From: Cervus elaphus
Taxonomy: Eukaryota; Chordata; Mammalia; Artiodactyla; Cervidae
Reading direction: 5' to 3'
DNA: 64,000 nt
Assembly: GCF_910594005.1 (NCBI RefSeq)
Contig: NC_057835.1
Location: 48,260,001-48,324,000 of the forward strand
The notes under the pieces are model-generated. The model was not told the origin of the DNA, made no database searches, and worked only from the letters and a program-made list of their open reading frames with translations. Shown piece after piece: positions 1-11,500 of this stretch. The position numbers and the translations under genes are program-made. Positions within the stretch are counted from its first letter, which is position 1. Every line of letters starts with the position of its first letter.

Positions 1-459
1 CTATCCCAGGCTATATAGAGAAATAGCCTAACACAAATAGCAAAATATGGTTTAAAATATATATAAGGAACATGTCTACATGTCTGTATTATGATATAGC
101 TATAACTATATATCTATCTACATATCTATAGCTACATGTCTATATCATGTGATTATAAATACCAAATAATCAAGCATTGTGACTATGAATAATATGCTAT
201 ATCTAGGTAGACCTTTTTCCAGGAACAGAAAGATACCCAGTTTCAGAAAATCTATCTGTATAATTCATTTCTGATACAAATTAAAGGAAAGCAAGGATTA
301 AAATGCTTCTAAAGGCAGTTCCTAAACTTCAGCAGATATTCTTACTTAAACTGAAAGTTAAGTAAGGATGTGAGCATTTCGTAAGTAAAGATTGTTTACA
401 AAGAAAAGAATTCAGTGGCTAATTAGTCTTAAATTGTAAAACATTCAAATCATTTTAGA
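1..459. other. AT-rich sequence with no recognised gene or repeat
   Basis: No open frame of note. Positions 50-150 are a degenerate TATC/TATA low-complexity patch. Nothing else is recognised. Confidence 0.5.
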
Positions 460-700
460 TAAAATCAGGAACTAGACAAGGGTGGCTACTGTCGCCAGTA
501 GTATTAACAGAATTGTTTTAGAAGAATGAAGATGTAAAAATTGGTATAAATAGTAGAAAAAGAATACTTTATCACCTGTGCTTATTATAAAAGTCTATGC
601 CTAGAAAATGCATGATAGATTGATACTAGTGTTAGAATTAACAACCACTTGGTCCACATAAATATGCAAAAATCAATAGTTTCTCCTCTCAAGTAGCCAA
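460..700 (+). mobile_element. Old L1 LINE, ORF2 reverse-transcriptase fragment
   Basis: Translation near 463-500 resembles the L1 ORF2 segment around Ser-Gly-Thr-Arg-Gln-Gly upstream of the reverse-transcriptase catalytic motif. What follows is full of stops and small indels. It is a decayed ancient L1M-type copy with no coding capacity. Boundaries are approximate. Confidence 0.6.
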
Positions 701-794
701 ACTGCAAAAAATGGGAATAAACACATTGCATCCACAGTTGGTGTCTGCACATCACCTGTATGTTGTGGGAAACTACTGTCAACGGTGAAGCCTG

Positions 795-930
795 GGAGAA
801 ATAGGACCAGTTTGCATTTTGAAAAGAATGCTTTGGCAGCTCCGAAGAGAGTGGTGTGAAGCAGGGAGACCAATTATGAGGCTCCTGCAATGATCCAAGA
901 AGAGACGGTGTTGCCTCAAGCAATGGCAGT
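795..930 (-). mobile_element. L2 LINE fragment
   Basis: Positions 850-900 match the familiar L2 stretch (plus-strand wording gcagggagaccaattatgag, then a 'gcaatgatcc' motif). Old and diverged. Orientation is inferred from other L2 copies read the same way in this window. Confidence 0.5.
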
Positions 931-1194
931 GGAAAAAAATTAGGGACGGGTTTGAAAGATCAAGCAGGGAATAAAGGATTTGCCATCAGCTGACCGGAGG
1001 GAAGGGAGAGGGGAGAGTTAGAGATGAATCCCTAGCTTCTGGTCAGGAGCCTGGGGTGGGGGCTTCTTTACCTGCGTAGGAACACTGGAGGATGCAGGGT
1101 GCTTTGGTCCCATGTGCAGGGGGTGGGGAATGTGATGCATGTCTAGTTTATGGATATATGAGTATTCAGTAGGCAAGTGTGGTTACCTGTGTTT

Positions 1195-1615
1195 GGAGCT
1201 GAGAGCAAAGGAGGCCTCTGAGGAAGATATTTGTATCTCCATTGCTGCCTTGCAAATAGGCTCATCAGTACCATCTTTCTAGATTCCACATATATGTGGT
1301 AATGTATGACATAGAGAACAGACTTTTGGACACCGTGGGAGGAGGAGAGGGTGGGACAAATTGAGAGAACAGCACAGAAACCTGTATGTTGCCATGTGTA
1401 AAATAGCCAGTGGGAATTTGCTATATGACACAGGGAGCCCAAATCCGCTGCTCTGTGACGACCGGAGGGGTGGGATGCGGTGGGAAGTGGGAGGGAGGTG
1501 CCCGAGCGAGGGGACATATGTATACCTACAGCTGATTCATGTTGGTGTACAGCAGAAACCGGCACAATGTTCTAAAGCAATTATCCTCCAACTGAAAACA
1601 AATGACATTTTTTTT
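1195..1615 (+). mobile_element. Ruminant L1 3' UTR, 5'-truncated
   Basis: Shows the typical order of a cetartiodactyl L1 3' UTR: a pyrimidine/A-rich start, 'gaatttgctatatgacacag', a G-rich tract at 1460-1500, 'gctgattcatgttggtgta' and an A-rich end near 1600. No ORF2 is present. It faces a second L1 3' end at 1840-2031. Confidence 0.75.
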
Positions 1616-1839
1616 TAAAAGGGAAGACATTTGGGTGGCATCAGCAGATGGTAGACGTGTCGGAGATTCACAGTGCAATTACTGGATCAATGTTTCCTTA
1701 CAATAGGAATCTGATCTTCAAATGCCTGATGTAAAAACGTTCCTTTTAGTCCTCCAGACAAGTATACCTCTCTTTTTTCTCCTCTTTGCTCTGGTAGGGA
1801 CTCCTTTTTTATATAATTTATGTTTTTGCCATGTTTTAA

Positions 1840-2031
1840 AGTTTTAATTAAAGGATAATTTCTCTGCAGTATTGTGTTGGTTTCTGCCAAACATCAACAT
1901 GAATCAGGCATAGGTATACCTATGTCCCCTCCCTCGGAACCTCCCTCCCTATCCCACCCATGTAGGTTGTTACAGAGCCCTGGTTTGAGTTCCCTGAATC
2001 ACATAGCAAATGCCCATTGGCTATCTATTTG
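1840..2031 (-). mobile_element. Ruminant L1 3' UTR, 5'-truncated
   Basis: Reverse complement of the same 3' UTR family as 1195-1615. It starts from a T-rich tail, passes through 'caacatgaatcaggcatagg' and a C-rich tract, and stops at 'ccattggctatctattt'. Confidence 0.75.
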
Positions 2032-2307
2032 ATCTCTGTCTCCTGACCACCTTTGGCCTTGACCGACCATCTGCGCTCCTGCCAGGCTGTCTTCTCTAGC
2101 AACTATAGCAATTCTGTAAACTTTGGGCAGCTGTTCCCTCGCCTTGTCGCTCTCAGCCTGGAGGTTTTAACACCTCTCTGCTGGTGGTCTGCTCCACCTG
2201 CTCCCTGCCCACACTGTTATGATTAGTCCCTTCATTAGATTCCTCTTCATCTTCCCATTTGATGTGCTGTTTCCTGTTGGCTAGGTTGTCTGGTTAGTGA
2301 ATTGGCT
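2032..2307. other. Unassigned sequence
   Basis: Pyrimidine-rich, slightly GC-richer than its neighbours. It may be an old interspersed repeat but I cannot name it. No credible open frame. Confidence 0.3.
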
Positions 2308-2450
2308 GCTTCAGAATTACCTGGATGCCTATTGAAATTCAGATTCTGGGCTTCATCCCAGAGTAACCAAAACAGAATTTTGGGGGTGAAACGAAAGACT
2401 CAGCAATGTTTCAGGGGTCATAGGTGATTCTGATCTGTAGCCAGATTGGG
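2308..2450 (+). mobile_element. MER5-type hAT-Charlie MITE
   Basis: Carries the MER5 pattern 'cagaattacctggatgcc ... cagattctgggc ... ggtgattctgat'. It is a short non-autonomous DNA transposon of the hAT-Charlie group, diverged, with ends not exactly placed. Confidence 0.6.
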
Positions 2451-2529
2451 GAGTTTTCCCTCGTGTTCCTGGTGACACTTCTGGGACCACATAATATCGT
2501 GGACTAAATGGCAGAAGTTAAATAAATAG

Positions 2530-2712
2530 TCCGGGGCTCTGCCATTGTCTTTGTATGACCTTGGGCAAAATTATTTCACTTGTTTAAGCCTGGGGTTCCA
2601 CGAATGTAAAGGGAAATCATAATTTCTTCCTCTTATGGTTATTCAGAGGCTTAAATGATGTAACCCAGATAAAACATCAGGATACTCCTATGCTCCCAGT
2701 GTTCCTTATTAT
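2530..2712 (+). mobile_element. MIR SINE
   Basis: The MIR core is readable: 'gaccttgggcaaaattattt', then 'ggcttaaatgatgtaa'. Ancient tRNA-derived SINE, about 180 bp preserved. Confidence 0.7.
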
Positions 2713-3517
2713 CAGTTGACAGGGTTCATTCAGTCTCCACACACTCAATTAGGTCCCAGAGTTACAAGAGAGAAGACGGGCAAGTGGAAAGATGATGGGG
2801 AAGGATTGGGGAGCTCTGTTCTGCTGGCTCCTCTGTTCTCAGAAATGAGAATTAGAATTCCATTCAACAGTGAGGATGGACAGCAGACATTGCAAGGGAG
2901 TGAGTGACTGATTAGATGAGGGACACATACTGGAGATGCCCAGAAACACTGAGGTCCTCTTAAGTTACTGGCCTTGAATTTCAGTGGTAGCCAGTCGCTA
3001 GAGTGGAGTTTTATTCTCCATCCTTATTCAGCTGGGAAGCTGAGGGTATTGTGTAGACAGAGTTGAATTTATCTAAGGTTGTGGCTTCACCAGGCAGATG
3101 CAGCCAACCAAATGAAAGAGAAGCAAAATATGCTGTGTAGGAAGCTTAGCTTTATTCTGTAAGCACTGCCGGGGCGGGGGTGGGGGGTGGGGTCTTCTGT
3201 GACGACACCTGTGTTTCATTAAGATAAACCTGACAGCCGTGAAAAGGTGGAAACCAACACACTGTTTCAGTGGATGCTGAGAACTGATATTAATTGCTTC
3301 TGTTTCAGCTACCCTGACCTTGATGCTTGCTTTCCGTTTGATGGACTATTTGAAGTCTGGGCCTCTTGGTAGCCTTGTGTCTTTTGTCCTCAGGCAAATA
3401 ATAACTTCCATTTCCACAGGAGGTTGAGACAGCACCCCCCTACCACCATCCGCTTCCGCTCCTCACAGTCTTCAATAAACCATGTGCCGAGTCAGCAAGC
3501 TCTGAAAAGTCTGAGGT
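2713..3517. other. No gene or repeat recognised, apart from a G-rich motif
   Basis: An open frame of 63 codons at 2716-2907 has no recognisable content and no supporting context. A strong G4 motif lies at 3171-3192. Confidence 0.5.
3171..3192 (+). other. Strong G-quadruplex motif
   Basis: Four runs of at least four guanines (4, 5, 6 and 4) are separated by single-base loops C, T and T. Short loops and long runs predict a very stable parallel quadruplex. It sits in non-repeat sequence, not in a recognised promoter. Confidence 0.75.
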
Positions 3518-3534
3518 TCCCAGAGCTAATTTTA

Positions 3535-3705
3535 TTTATTTTTTATTTATTTTTTTTTAAAATATTTATTTATTTTATTTATTTATTTGGCTGTTCCCAG
3601 CCTTAGCTGCAGCATGTGGGATCAAGTTCCCTGACCAGGGATTGAACCCTGGCCCCCTGCATTGGGAGCACAGAGTCTTAGCCTCTAGACCACCAGGGAA
3701 GTCCC
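3535..3705 (-). mobile_element. CHR-like tRNA-derived SINE (cetartiodactyl)
   Basis: Read on the minus strand it opens with 'gggacttccctggtggtc', has a degraded tRNA B box, and ends in an A/T-rich tail (3535-3590). It is flanked by a perfect 17-bp target-site duplication, tcccagagctaatttta, at 3518-3534 and 3706-3722, so the insertion limits are exact. Confidence 0.85.
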
Positions 3706-3722
3706 TCCCAGAGCTAATTTTA

Positions 3723-6700
3723 AAACTTTGGTACATCACAGAGCAAACATGTTGTGCCACTCTCTGTTCAACTGGGCCAACTCTTTTCAGGTACAAAATA
3801 TATTTTATGAGTTAGATTTCTATCTAAGAGTACATTTTGTAAAGCCAGATAAAATTGCATTTTCAGCTAGAGAAATATCAACTATCAGAATGACCTCCAA
3901 GGACCAAAACATCCCGGAACACTGTGTATTTTATTAAGTAAAGAGAGCTAAGCAAAATTTGTTGTGTCAGTATGTATAAAATGTGTTTACACCAGCATCA
4001 TCTATCTTGGGATGGCTTCTCATGACTACTTGCTTTATATATACCCTCAAGACCAACTCAGTCTCTTATTTTTATTATTATTCATGTAAAGAAAAGCCTT
4101 TACATAAATTAAAAACCTTAAAAATTATTTTTTCCATTAAGTTGTGTTGATTTTGTTCAGATTCATTTCCTGTCTGATGATACATTTGTTTCTCAGTATA
4201 ACAAACCAGGAAAGTCCTGCTGACAAGGCTTACAATTAAGCTGGATATGAAATTCCTTAATCTGCAGTTGTCACAAATAGATTAAAAGTTCACAGCAATT
4301 TTGTAGAAAAGTGTCTTTTGAAATGATTCCTTTCAGTTCCCCTTTGATGGAAACCATTAAAGCTCATGTTTGCTGACAGAAGATGATTATTTAGTGCTGA
4401 ACTTGGTATCAGTTGTCTGGTGTGGGAATGTAGTTTGAGGCACGGGTTTTTAAGTTACTGAAAACATTGATACACTTAAGTCTCCCCTAAGACTGCTGAA
4501 AAACTCCCTCTGCCCACCAGGCTGTCAGGAGTGGAAACTACAGCAGAAACTGAAATATTTGGATGATGTGTCTGGGTTCTCTCAGTTCTTCCCTTCCCCC
4601 TCCCTCTTTTACTCAGACAATTAATAGTTTACAGGGTGGCCACCACGGTGCAGAACACTGTGATCACGCCAGACTTAGGGAAGGACACAGTTCTCATCCC
4701 CGAGACTTTGTAATCCGGGGAATACTGGGCGAATTGTGCTATATTGGCTACCGTAGAGGTTATAGACTTTCTTAAGGAACCAGTACTTCCTTGGGATGAT
4801 GTGTTTCCTGTTAACAAACACATATTGTCAGTCACTGTAAGATTCCGCTATTGAGTAATCCACAAAGTGAGTTTGGAAAATCTCAGCAAAAATACCCTCT
4901 CCCCCCTCCACCCAGGCACACAATGAAGGGGGAAGCTTCTCTTCCTTTGCTCTATAGCTTCTGGATCTGACTGAATGCCAACTAAATGAGGTGGTGACAA
5001 GGATATGAATTTAATTACCTGGCAAGAAAGAAGCCTAATAAATTCTCAGCCTTATCACTTAGCATTATTAGTACCATTAAGGAAAATCAGGACCTTGGAT
5101 AGAGATGATCGGGGCAGCCTGGTGTTGGATGGAGCCCAGATGTGTGTATTAAGCATAGAAGGAGCTGAAGGTCATGCATCACTCACTCCAGCCATACGTG
5201 TGTGTATCTGATCATATAACAGTATCGGCAATAACATTGTCACATATGCAGGTGGCTGGAGGATAAATATGGACGTAGTGTGGAAGGTAAAAGCGGGAAT
5301 AGAAGAATAAAGTGACAGTGAACCCTTATCTCTCCATAAGAAAGATGCTTTCAGATGTGTCCTCCTTCAGGCCTGCTCTGACAGGCCTCTAATACAAAAT
5401 CCTCTGCCTCACATAACCAGCCTCTGAGAGTCGGGGCCCCTGTGCTAAGCCCCCTCTGCTCAGCACAGGGATGAAGGAGGTAGACATGGCAGCTGGTGTT
5501 AAAGAAGCTTAGCTCAAAGGGAGGATCAAGGGAAATGTGACAGACAGTGAGTGCTGGGTAGAGATAACACCTGCATGATGGATGTTTGGAAACGGGTGAA
5601 AAATTGGACAATGCGACAAATAAAATGCAGAGGGGGAAAATGACAATTTTGAGATCAACATGCACAATGATGCTAGTTTAGATGGAAAGGAAGGAGTCAG
5701 GCAGCAGACTAGAGGACGTGAAGGAAGAGAAATGTATATGTATACACTTAATATACTTTTACATTATACCTGGAGTCCAGCTAATCTTTAGTGCCTGGGC
5801 AAATACAGATTGACAAGCCCGATGGTGGATCCGTGCTACCTAATAGGTTTACCCTTGTCCTAATTATTTTTTATGGATCGCTACCCAGAATGGATATAAA
5901 AAAGAATGGCTTTAACCTTTCTCTCAGGCTGATTGGAGTTTTACTATCTTTTTGCTCTTCTCCTTTCTAAATCAATGAAAAAAGTTTGTCTAAGAAACAG
6001 TAAATCAAGCCATTCTGACCTTTTGATATTTGGATAAAGCAAAAATGTAAGTGATCATCTTTAGTCATCTTATTGATGAGTCTTCCAAAAGAGAAGCACA
6101 AGGCATCTGGTTTCCTGGATAGCTAGTCCTTTATCTGTTAACATTTAACCATTAAGAGCCTGAATCTTCACAAATAAGTTATATGTTTTTAGATACAGAT
6201 AATTCATGTAAGTTCCCTAGAAAGGAACATGTCCGTGTATAGATGCCCCTGAGCCTTTATATTTTGAAATGATACTTAAAAAAAAAAAAAAAACTCCTTC
6301 TATCCTTATCCTAACAGTGTAGAGAAACATGGTCTTGCATTGTGTTAGGGTTCTTCTTCTTTCCTTGACAGTAGTAATGGCCATGTTTTGAGGTATCTCA
6401 CAACTATGCAAGTGTGATCTCTCACCATGCCTCCCAGTTCTGGCATTTCAGATGTAAAAATATTCAGGTAGGCTTTCCACATGATTTAAATTGACTACAC
6501 TTTCTGAAAAGTCAGGGTTTGCGAGATGAAAAGGAATTTTTATACATACTTTTCCTTTGCTAGAAGCTGGTGGTGTATGTCAGCATATGGTTGTCATATG
6601 AGGTAATTAAATCATTAGGTTCTAGCAATGTTTTTATTTTAGAGAATAAACCAAGCAAATCATACTTGAATTGCTCACCCTCTCCTTCCTCAACTCTCCT

Positions 6701-7451
6701 CTCAGCCAATTCCTTCCCTACAGGAATAACTAGTGTGGGACCAAAAAAATTTTTTTAAGTTTTTCACATTGCTAACAATTACCTGAAATTATCAGTAATC
6801 ATACAAGAGGCAATTATAACTCATAGAAGTACCAACATAATTATTACATGTTTTTCAATGCTGTGAACTTAAATATACTGATAACTCAAGCACAAATGAG
6901 GTAGCTGTGGCTTTATTAATCATATTATCTAGAAAACACAGACTACAAGTTAGTCACTTTATTTAGTCGTGACCAGTAAAAGCAAGTCCTAATTTTAAAA
7001 GTTCACAGCTTTAGACACTCTGTGGACTTCTTCCTCCTTTTTGTAATTGGAGCATGTTCATTCAGGCCGTACCATAAAGCAAATCATCTTTAGGCAGAAC
7101 CATATTATCACAGGGATGCCCAACTGGCATCAGCAATCTCTCAGCTTATGTAAAATCATCAAATAGGGTATGGCACTTGAAAGCAAATGTACAGCCACTG
7201 TGCCTCCATAAATCATCAAAAAGAATAAAACTGATTCATGTATTTTAGAATGGACATAGCCCTTTGCACTCAACTGATTAGGAAAACAGTCCCAGAGGAC
7301 TTTAGATTTTTGTATAAGGGAAAAAGTATAAGAATTTCATCGAGACTTGCACTGAAATTCTGTCACTGATGTTCATTGTTAAGCTTTAGATACTTAAACT
7401 CTTCTTTATTAACGACTAACATAACTAATGACTAACAACTTGATTGTATAA
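3723..7451. other. Repeat-poor block, 3.7 kb
   Basis: No gene, SINE or LINE recognised. It holds a small hairpin at about 4084-4110 (arms tgtaaag/ctttaca), an A run at about 6279-6294, and a short open frame at 4629-4835 on the minus strand that I do not accept as a gene. Moderately AT-rich throughout. Confidence 0.5.
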
Positions 7452-7481
7452 CTTTATATATATATATATATATATATATAA
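7452..7481. repeat. (AT)n microsatellite
   Basis: About 14 uninterrupted AT units, directly upstream of a SINE insertion. Likely length-polymorphic. Confidence 0.95.
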
Positions 7482-7504
7482 CTTTATTAATGACTAATAT
7501 AACT

Positions 7505-7797
7505 GGACTTTGCTGATAGTTCAGTTGGTAAAGAATCCACCAGGAATGAAGGAGACCCCAGTTCGATTCCTGGGTCAGGAAGATCTGCTGGAGAAGGGAT
7601 AAGCTACTCACTCCAGTGTTGTTGGGCTTCCCCGGTGGCTTGGCTGTAATGTGGGAGACTTGGGTTCAATTCCTAGGTTGGGAAGATACCCTGGAGAAGG
7701 GAAAGACTACCCACTTCAGTATTCTGGCTTGGAGAATTCCATGGACTGTATAGTCCATGGGGTCGCAAAGAGTTGGACACAACTGAGTAACTTTCAT
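7505..7797 (+). mobile_element. Dimeric Bov-tA SINE
   Basis: Two tRNA-like heads in tandem: the first begins near 7505 ('ggactttgctgatagttcag'), the second near 7624 ('gggcttccccggtggctt'). The Bov-A body follows, ending 'gttggacacaactgagtaac'. A 10-bp target-site duplication, taatataact, lies at 7495-7504 and 7798-7807. Confidence 0.85.
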
Positions 7798-7809
7798 TAA
7801 TATAACTAA

Positions 7810-8009
7810 GGGGCTTCCCAGGTGGCTCAGTGGTAAAGAATCCCCTGCCAAGCAGTAGATGTGGGTTCGATCCCTGTGTCGGGAAGATCCCCTGGAGAAG
7901 GAAATGGCAACCCGCTCCAGTATTCTTGCCTGGGAAGTCACATGACAGGCTGCAGTCCATGGGTCACCAAAGAGTCAGACATGACTTATCAACTAAACAA
8001 CGTTATAAC
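7810..8009 (+). mobile_element. Bov-tA SINE with intact Pol III boxes
   Basis: Full-length tRNA head plus Bov-A body. The A box TGGCTCAGTGG is at 7823-7833 and the B box GGTTCGATCCC at 7864-7874, both matching RNA polymerase III consensus. Mobilised in trans by BovB. Only a weak duplication of about 6 bp (tataac) is visible at the flanks. Confidence 0.9.
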
Positions 8010-8019
8010 AAAAGATGTC

Positions 8020-8080
8020 AAGTGCCTGGCAAAATGCCTGGCACACAGTAGGTGCTCAGTAAGTGGTAGCTCATATTATG
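8020..8080 (+). mobile_element. MIR/L2 3'-end fragment
   Basis: Contains 'gcctggcacacagtaggtgc tcagtaa', the shared MIR/L2 3' terminal motif. Only the tail survives. Confidence 0.6.
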
Positions 8081-8441
8081 TGCAGATTGTCACTGGAGGA
8101 GTTCCCTAGGGTTTAGTAGGGATGGAGAGGTTAACTTAGGGGTGTGTGGAGAACCCCTGGAAACCTCTGGGAAGATGCTTAGCCACTGAGAGTCTCATAG
8201 ATAAGGAGGCAGAGCAGAGCAATCCTGCAGTTGGATTTCTGCCATTCCCACATGATGGGCTTGCTTGTCTGTTGGTTTAAACGGGCTGGACCTCAGACCC
8301 AGACTGTTGCCCTTTGTTCCCCTCTACTGATTGTTTTCTGCATTTCCAGCTCTCCTGCCTCTCCAACCTAGCTCTGTTGTCCAGAGCTGCCATGATAAAC
8401 CCTCCATTTCCACAGTTCCCTTCTTTAAGAGGTCATTTGGG
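8081..8441. other. Nothing recognised
   Basis: No gene or repeat supported. Confidence 0.4.
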
Positions 8442-8676
8442 GGGCTTCCCTGGTGGTCAGGTGGCTAAGAATCTGCCTGCCAATGCAGGGTTCAATCCCT
8501 GGTCCAGGAAGATCCCACATGCCGCAGGGCAACTAAGCCCATGCACAACTACTGAGCCAGCACTCTAGAGCTCACACATCTCAGCGAAGAGTAGTCCCCA
8601 CTGGCTGCAGCTAGAGAAAGCCTTCACACAGCAACGAAGACCCATCACAACCAAAAATAAAGAAATCTTAAAAAAG
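8442..8676 (+). mobile_element. CHR-like tRNA-derived SINE
   Basis: Starts 'gggcttccctggtggtcagg', has the B-box region 'ggttcaatccctgg', then the repetitive body 'caactaagcccatgcacaac', and ends in 'caaaaataaagaaatctta'. Near full length. No clear target-site duplication. Confidence 0.8.
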
Positions 8677-8689
8677 CTCATCATTCCTT

Positions 8690-8795
8690 TCACAAACATT
8701 TATTGAACACACACTGTATACCAGGCCCTTGTGCCTGACCCTGGGGGTACTGAGATAAAAAGACAGAGCTGTGCATTCCGGGAACATGAATCCCA
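8690..8795 (-). mobile_element. L2 3'-end fragment
   Basis: 'acatttattgaacacacact' followed by 'ccaggcccttgtgcctgacc' and 'gggggtactgagataaaaag' is the reverse-complement L2 3' end. Confidence 0.65.
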
Positions 8796-9289
8796 GCTCA
8801 GAAGCCCTAGAGAGGCCTGGTGGTGCTGACGATGCCCAGAGCACACTTCCTGAAGCCTTTCTTCAAGAGGCCAGAGGTGCTCAGCATGATGCTGGGACAG
8901 TGGAGTATGAAAAAACATCACTCCAAGGAACATTCTGTGTGTGTGTTATCTAGTAAGGGCAGAGAAGGGTGACAGGCCCTTGTGTCAATGGGTGATTTTC
9001 CTTTACCCCCAGTTTAGCACAGCAACAGTTTATTCATAACTTAGGGAACGTCAGACAAGCACTGTGTTAAATGCTTGAAATGCGGTGCTAAGTACATTTT
9101 GTCATTCTGTTACCCTTCAGGCATAGGGCACATACTGGAAGAAGGGATGGGCTAAAAGAGGCTATTTTCTAATTTATCAGGATACAAGTTTTGGCCTCAG
9201 AGCTATTGAGACTATATTGAACGCTTATCTGTCTGTAGTAAGACAAGTCCTCAATCCTTTTGGGAACCCATTCCGTGTTGTTTGGTGGA

Positions 9290-9580
9290 GCCCATGGTGG
9301 TAGGCTTATGACTTATGCCTCGTAGTTTCCCATATCTTTGACCACAGTGGTTAGTTCAGATATGGACATTTGATCCAGACTAGGCCAGTTGGAAATCCAT
9401 GTAAGACATTTTTGCCAAAGCTATTGGAGATAACTGCCCTCTTTTCCTCAGGGTTGCTAAGCTGGTAGGAAGTGAGTCTGGGGTTACTTGACCACCATCT
9501 TTGCCTGTTGGAAAGGAGGAGAGAAACACAACCTTGAATGGCATCATTTCCGGCCCCAGATTCAATCATGAATGAAAATA
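9290..9580 (+). mobile_element. Old MaLR/LTR-like repeat, uncertain class
   Basis: The run 'tgatccagactaggccagtt ... gggttgctaagctggtagga' resembles an old mammalian LTR or DNA-transposon repeat seen widely in placental genomes. I cannot assign the family. Non-coding. Confidence 0.35.
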
Positions 9581-9987
9581 ATATTTCCTAGTTTTGTGTG
9601 TGCTAATCACCTCCCTCCTGTGACCCATTTCAAGAATAAATAGGTAGACATCAACCAATTTAAATTTGATGGAGGTGCAACTAAAATAATTCTTATAAAC
9701 TCACTCAAAAGCTAAGCTATTACCAATAAATCCTAGTTGATTTTATAATAATCTCAAATGTCTTAAGTCACATTGCCTCTGAAAACCACCTGACGTGTGT
9801 GTGACTGATTCTGCTGCTTTCTATGACCCTTCATATCCTGTTGGGCAGGCACCCAGCACACATGATGGTCCCTGGTGGTTTGTTAATAATTCTGTGCTCT
9901 GCAAGCACCTGGATGAAACATCATCTGGAATTTCTATAGAATGCCTTTATGGGTATGATCTACTTCCCTTCCATTTGTTGTTTTAAG

Positions 9988-10205
9988 TATTTCTCAGTCA
10001 CTTACCATGTGCCAGGAACTGTTGTTAGACATTATCGTCATAACCTTTCATCCATTCTGTAGCCCTAAGGGGTTGGTACTGTTATTAGCCCCACTTTACA
10101 AATGAGGAAATTAAGATGTTGAGTCATTTCCCCAGTCAATCAGCTGAGTAAGTGCTAGACCTGTGATTGGCCCTTGAACCTGACTCCAGAGCATTTGATG
10201 TAACC
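9988..10205 (-). mobile_element. MIR SINE
   Basis: Reverse-complement MIR, nearly complete: 'ccatgtgccaggaactgttg' through 'ccccactttacaaatgagga' to 'ctccagagcatttg'. Confidence 0.8.
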
Positions 10206-10497
10206 ACTGTGTATTGGTATCTGTCTCTGCACCTGAAGCAGTTTAGGTTTCTACATGTTTGGACTCACTGCAGACAATCTTTCCCTTTGCCCCCCAGCTC
10301 CTTGGTTCCCCTGGGTGAATAGTATGTCTAATGTCCCCTTTGAGCTAGGAAATATTCAAAAACAAAAATGGTTTCTTCCCACTGATTATTTGCTGAGAGA
10401 GATATTCACCCATATAAAGAAAATAAGTCAGCCTAAGAAAGCTCCAGACTTTCTTGAACTGTCTTGGAATTTACAACTTGTAGAACTATGAGAAAGT
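10206..10497. other. Nothing recognised
   Basis: No gene or repeat supported. Confidence 0.4.
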
Positions 10498-10641
10498 GGG
10501 CTTCTCTGGTGGCTCAGATAGTAAAGAATCTGCCTGCAATGTGGGAGACCCGGGTTCCATCCCTGGATTGGGAAAATCCCCTGGAGAAGGAAATTGCTAC
10601 CCCTCTAGTATTCTTGCCTGGAGAATCCCATGGACAGAGGA
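10498..10641 (+). mobile_element. Bov-tA SINE lacking its 3' part
   Basis: Begins 'gggcttctctggtggctcag' and runs to 'gagaatcccatggacagagg', where the last third of the Bov-A body is missing. The tRNA head is retained (B box 'ggttccatccc' has one change). Loss of the 3' end points to a later deletion, since retroposition normally truncates 5' ends. Confidence 0.85.
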
Positions 10642-11116
10642 TACCAATATTTTGTTTGAAGCAAAGAAAACCACCAATAGTAGCAAAGAGCCACAGATGA
10701 GGTTTAAGGAAAAAGGAGTCAAACTGAAAAGATATTTTGAACCATAAAATTTATGGTCCAGGGAAGGAGAAATGAAATCTTTGGGCTGTTAAGAACTAAG
10801 GTGTCTTTCTGTACCAAGGTCAGCTTTCTATATTCCCAGAACTCCTAGGATTCCCTGCACTGAGCAATTGTACATGCTTTATGTCAGCAGCATGCTATAA
10901 ACAACATAAAACTTTTGTCCAAAACATTTTTACAAAAGTAGGATGTCATCACCACAGCAAAACCAACAGAAGCAAAATATTAATAACTCAAAAGCAATTG
11001 TAAAGTCATATTTAAACCAATACATAATACTACAGTGTAAAATGTGTAAGTAATACCAAGAAGATAGAGGGTATATATAAGAGATAGGAAAATGTTGGAG
11101 AAGTCAGTGTTAAATA
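10642..11116. other. Nothing recognised
   Basis: AT-rich, no gene or repeat supported. Confidence 0.4.
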
Positions 11117-11500
11117 TACGTAGAGTATCATTCAGTCTTAAAAAAGAAGGAAATCCTGTGTATGAAATAACATGAACAAATCTGGAGGACTTTATGCAGA
11201 GTGAAATAAACTAGTCATAGAAAATAGAAGTACCAGTTTTTTTAAAAGATTTTTTTATGTGAACCATTTGTAAGTCTTTACTGAATTTCTTAAAATATTG
11301 CTTCTATTTTATGTTTTGTTTTCTTTTGGCTACAAGGCACATGGGATCTCAACTCCCTACCAGGGGTCACACCCTCATCCCCTGTATTGGAAGGTGAACC
11401 ACTTGCCCACCAGGGAAGTCCCATCACATGATCTTATTTATGAATTTTTTTTTAAGTCAAACTCACAGTAACAGAGTAGAATGGTGATTACCAAAGGTTC
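11117..11500 (+). mobile_element. Old L1 3' region, interrupted by a SINE
   Basis: 'atcattcagtcttaaaaaag ... gaacaaatctggaggacttt' (11117-11236) and 'cacatgatcttatttatgaa ... agagtagaatggtgattacc' (11423-11500) are consecutive parts of the classic L1M ORF2-end/3' UTR. A CHR-like SINE separates them. Confidence 0.75.
11240..11422 (-). mobile_element. CHR-like SINE with long T-rich tail, nested in L1
   Basis: On the minus strand it starts 'gggacttccctggtgggcaa'. The other end is T-rich, with 'aagtctttactgaatttctt' at 11272-11291. It is the same subfamily as 60963-61146, and it splits an older L1, so it is younger than that L1. Confidence 0.75.

Noticed and set aside
4629..4835. A 68-codon minus-strand open frame preceded by a splice-acceptor-like 'tttgttaacag'
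   Set aside because: No recognisable domain, no convincing exon partner or donor, and another frame is equally open. Chance is the simplest explanation; cross-species codon conservation would be needed.
7823..7874. tRNA gene-like A and B boxes
   Set aside because: These belong to the head of a Bov-tA SINE; there is no cloverleaf with a normal anticodon arm or acceptor stem.
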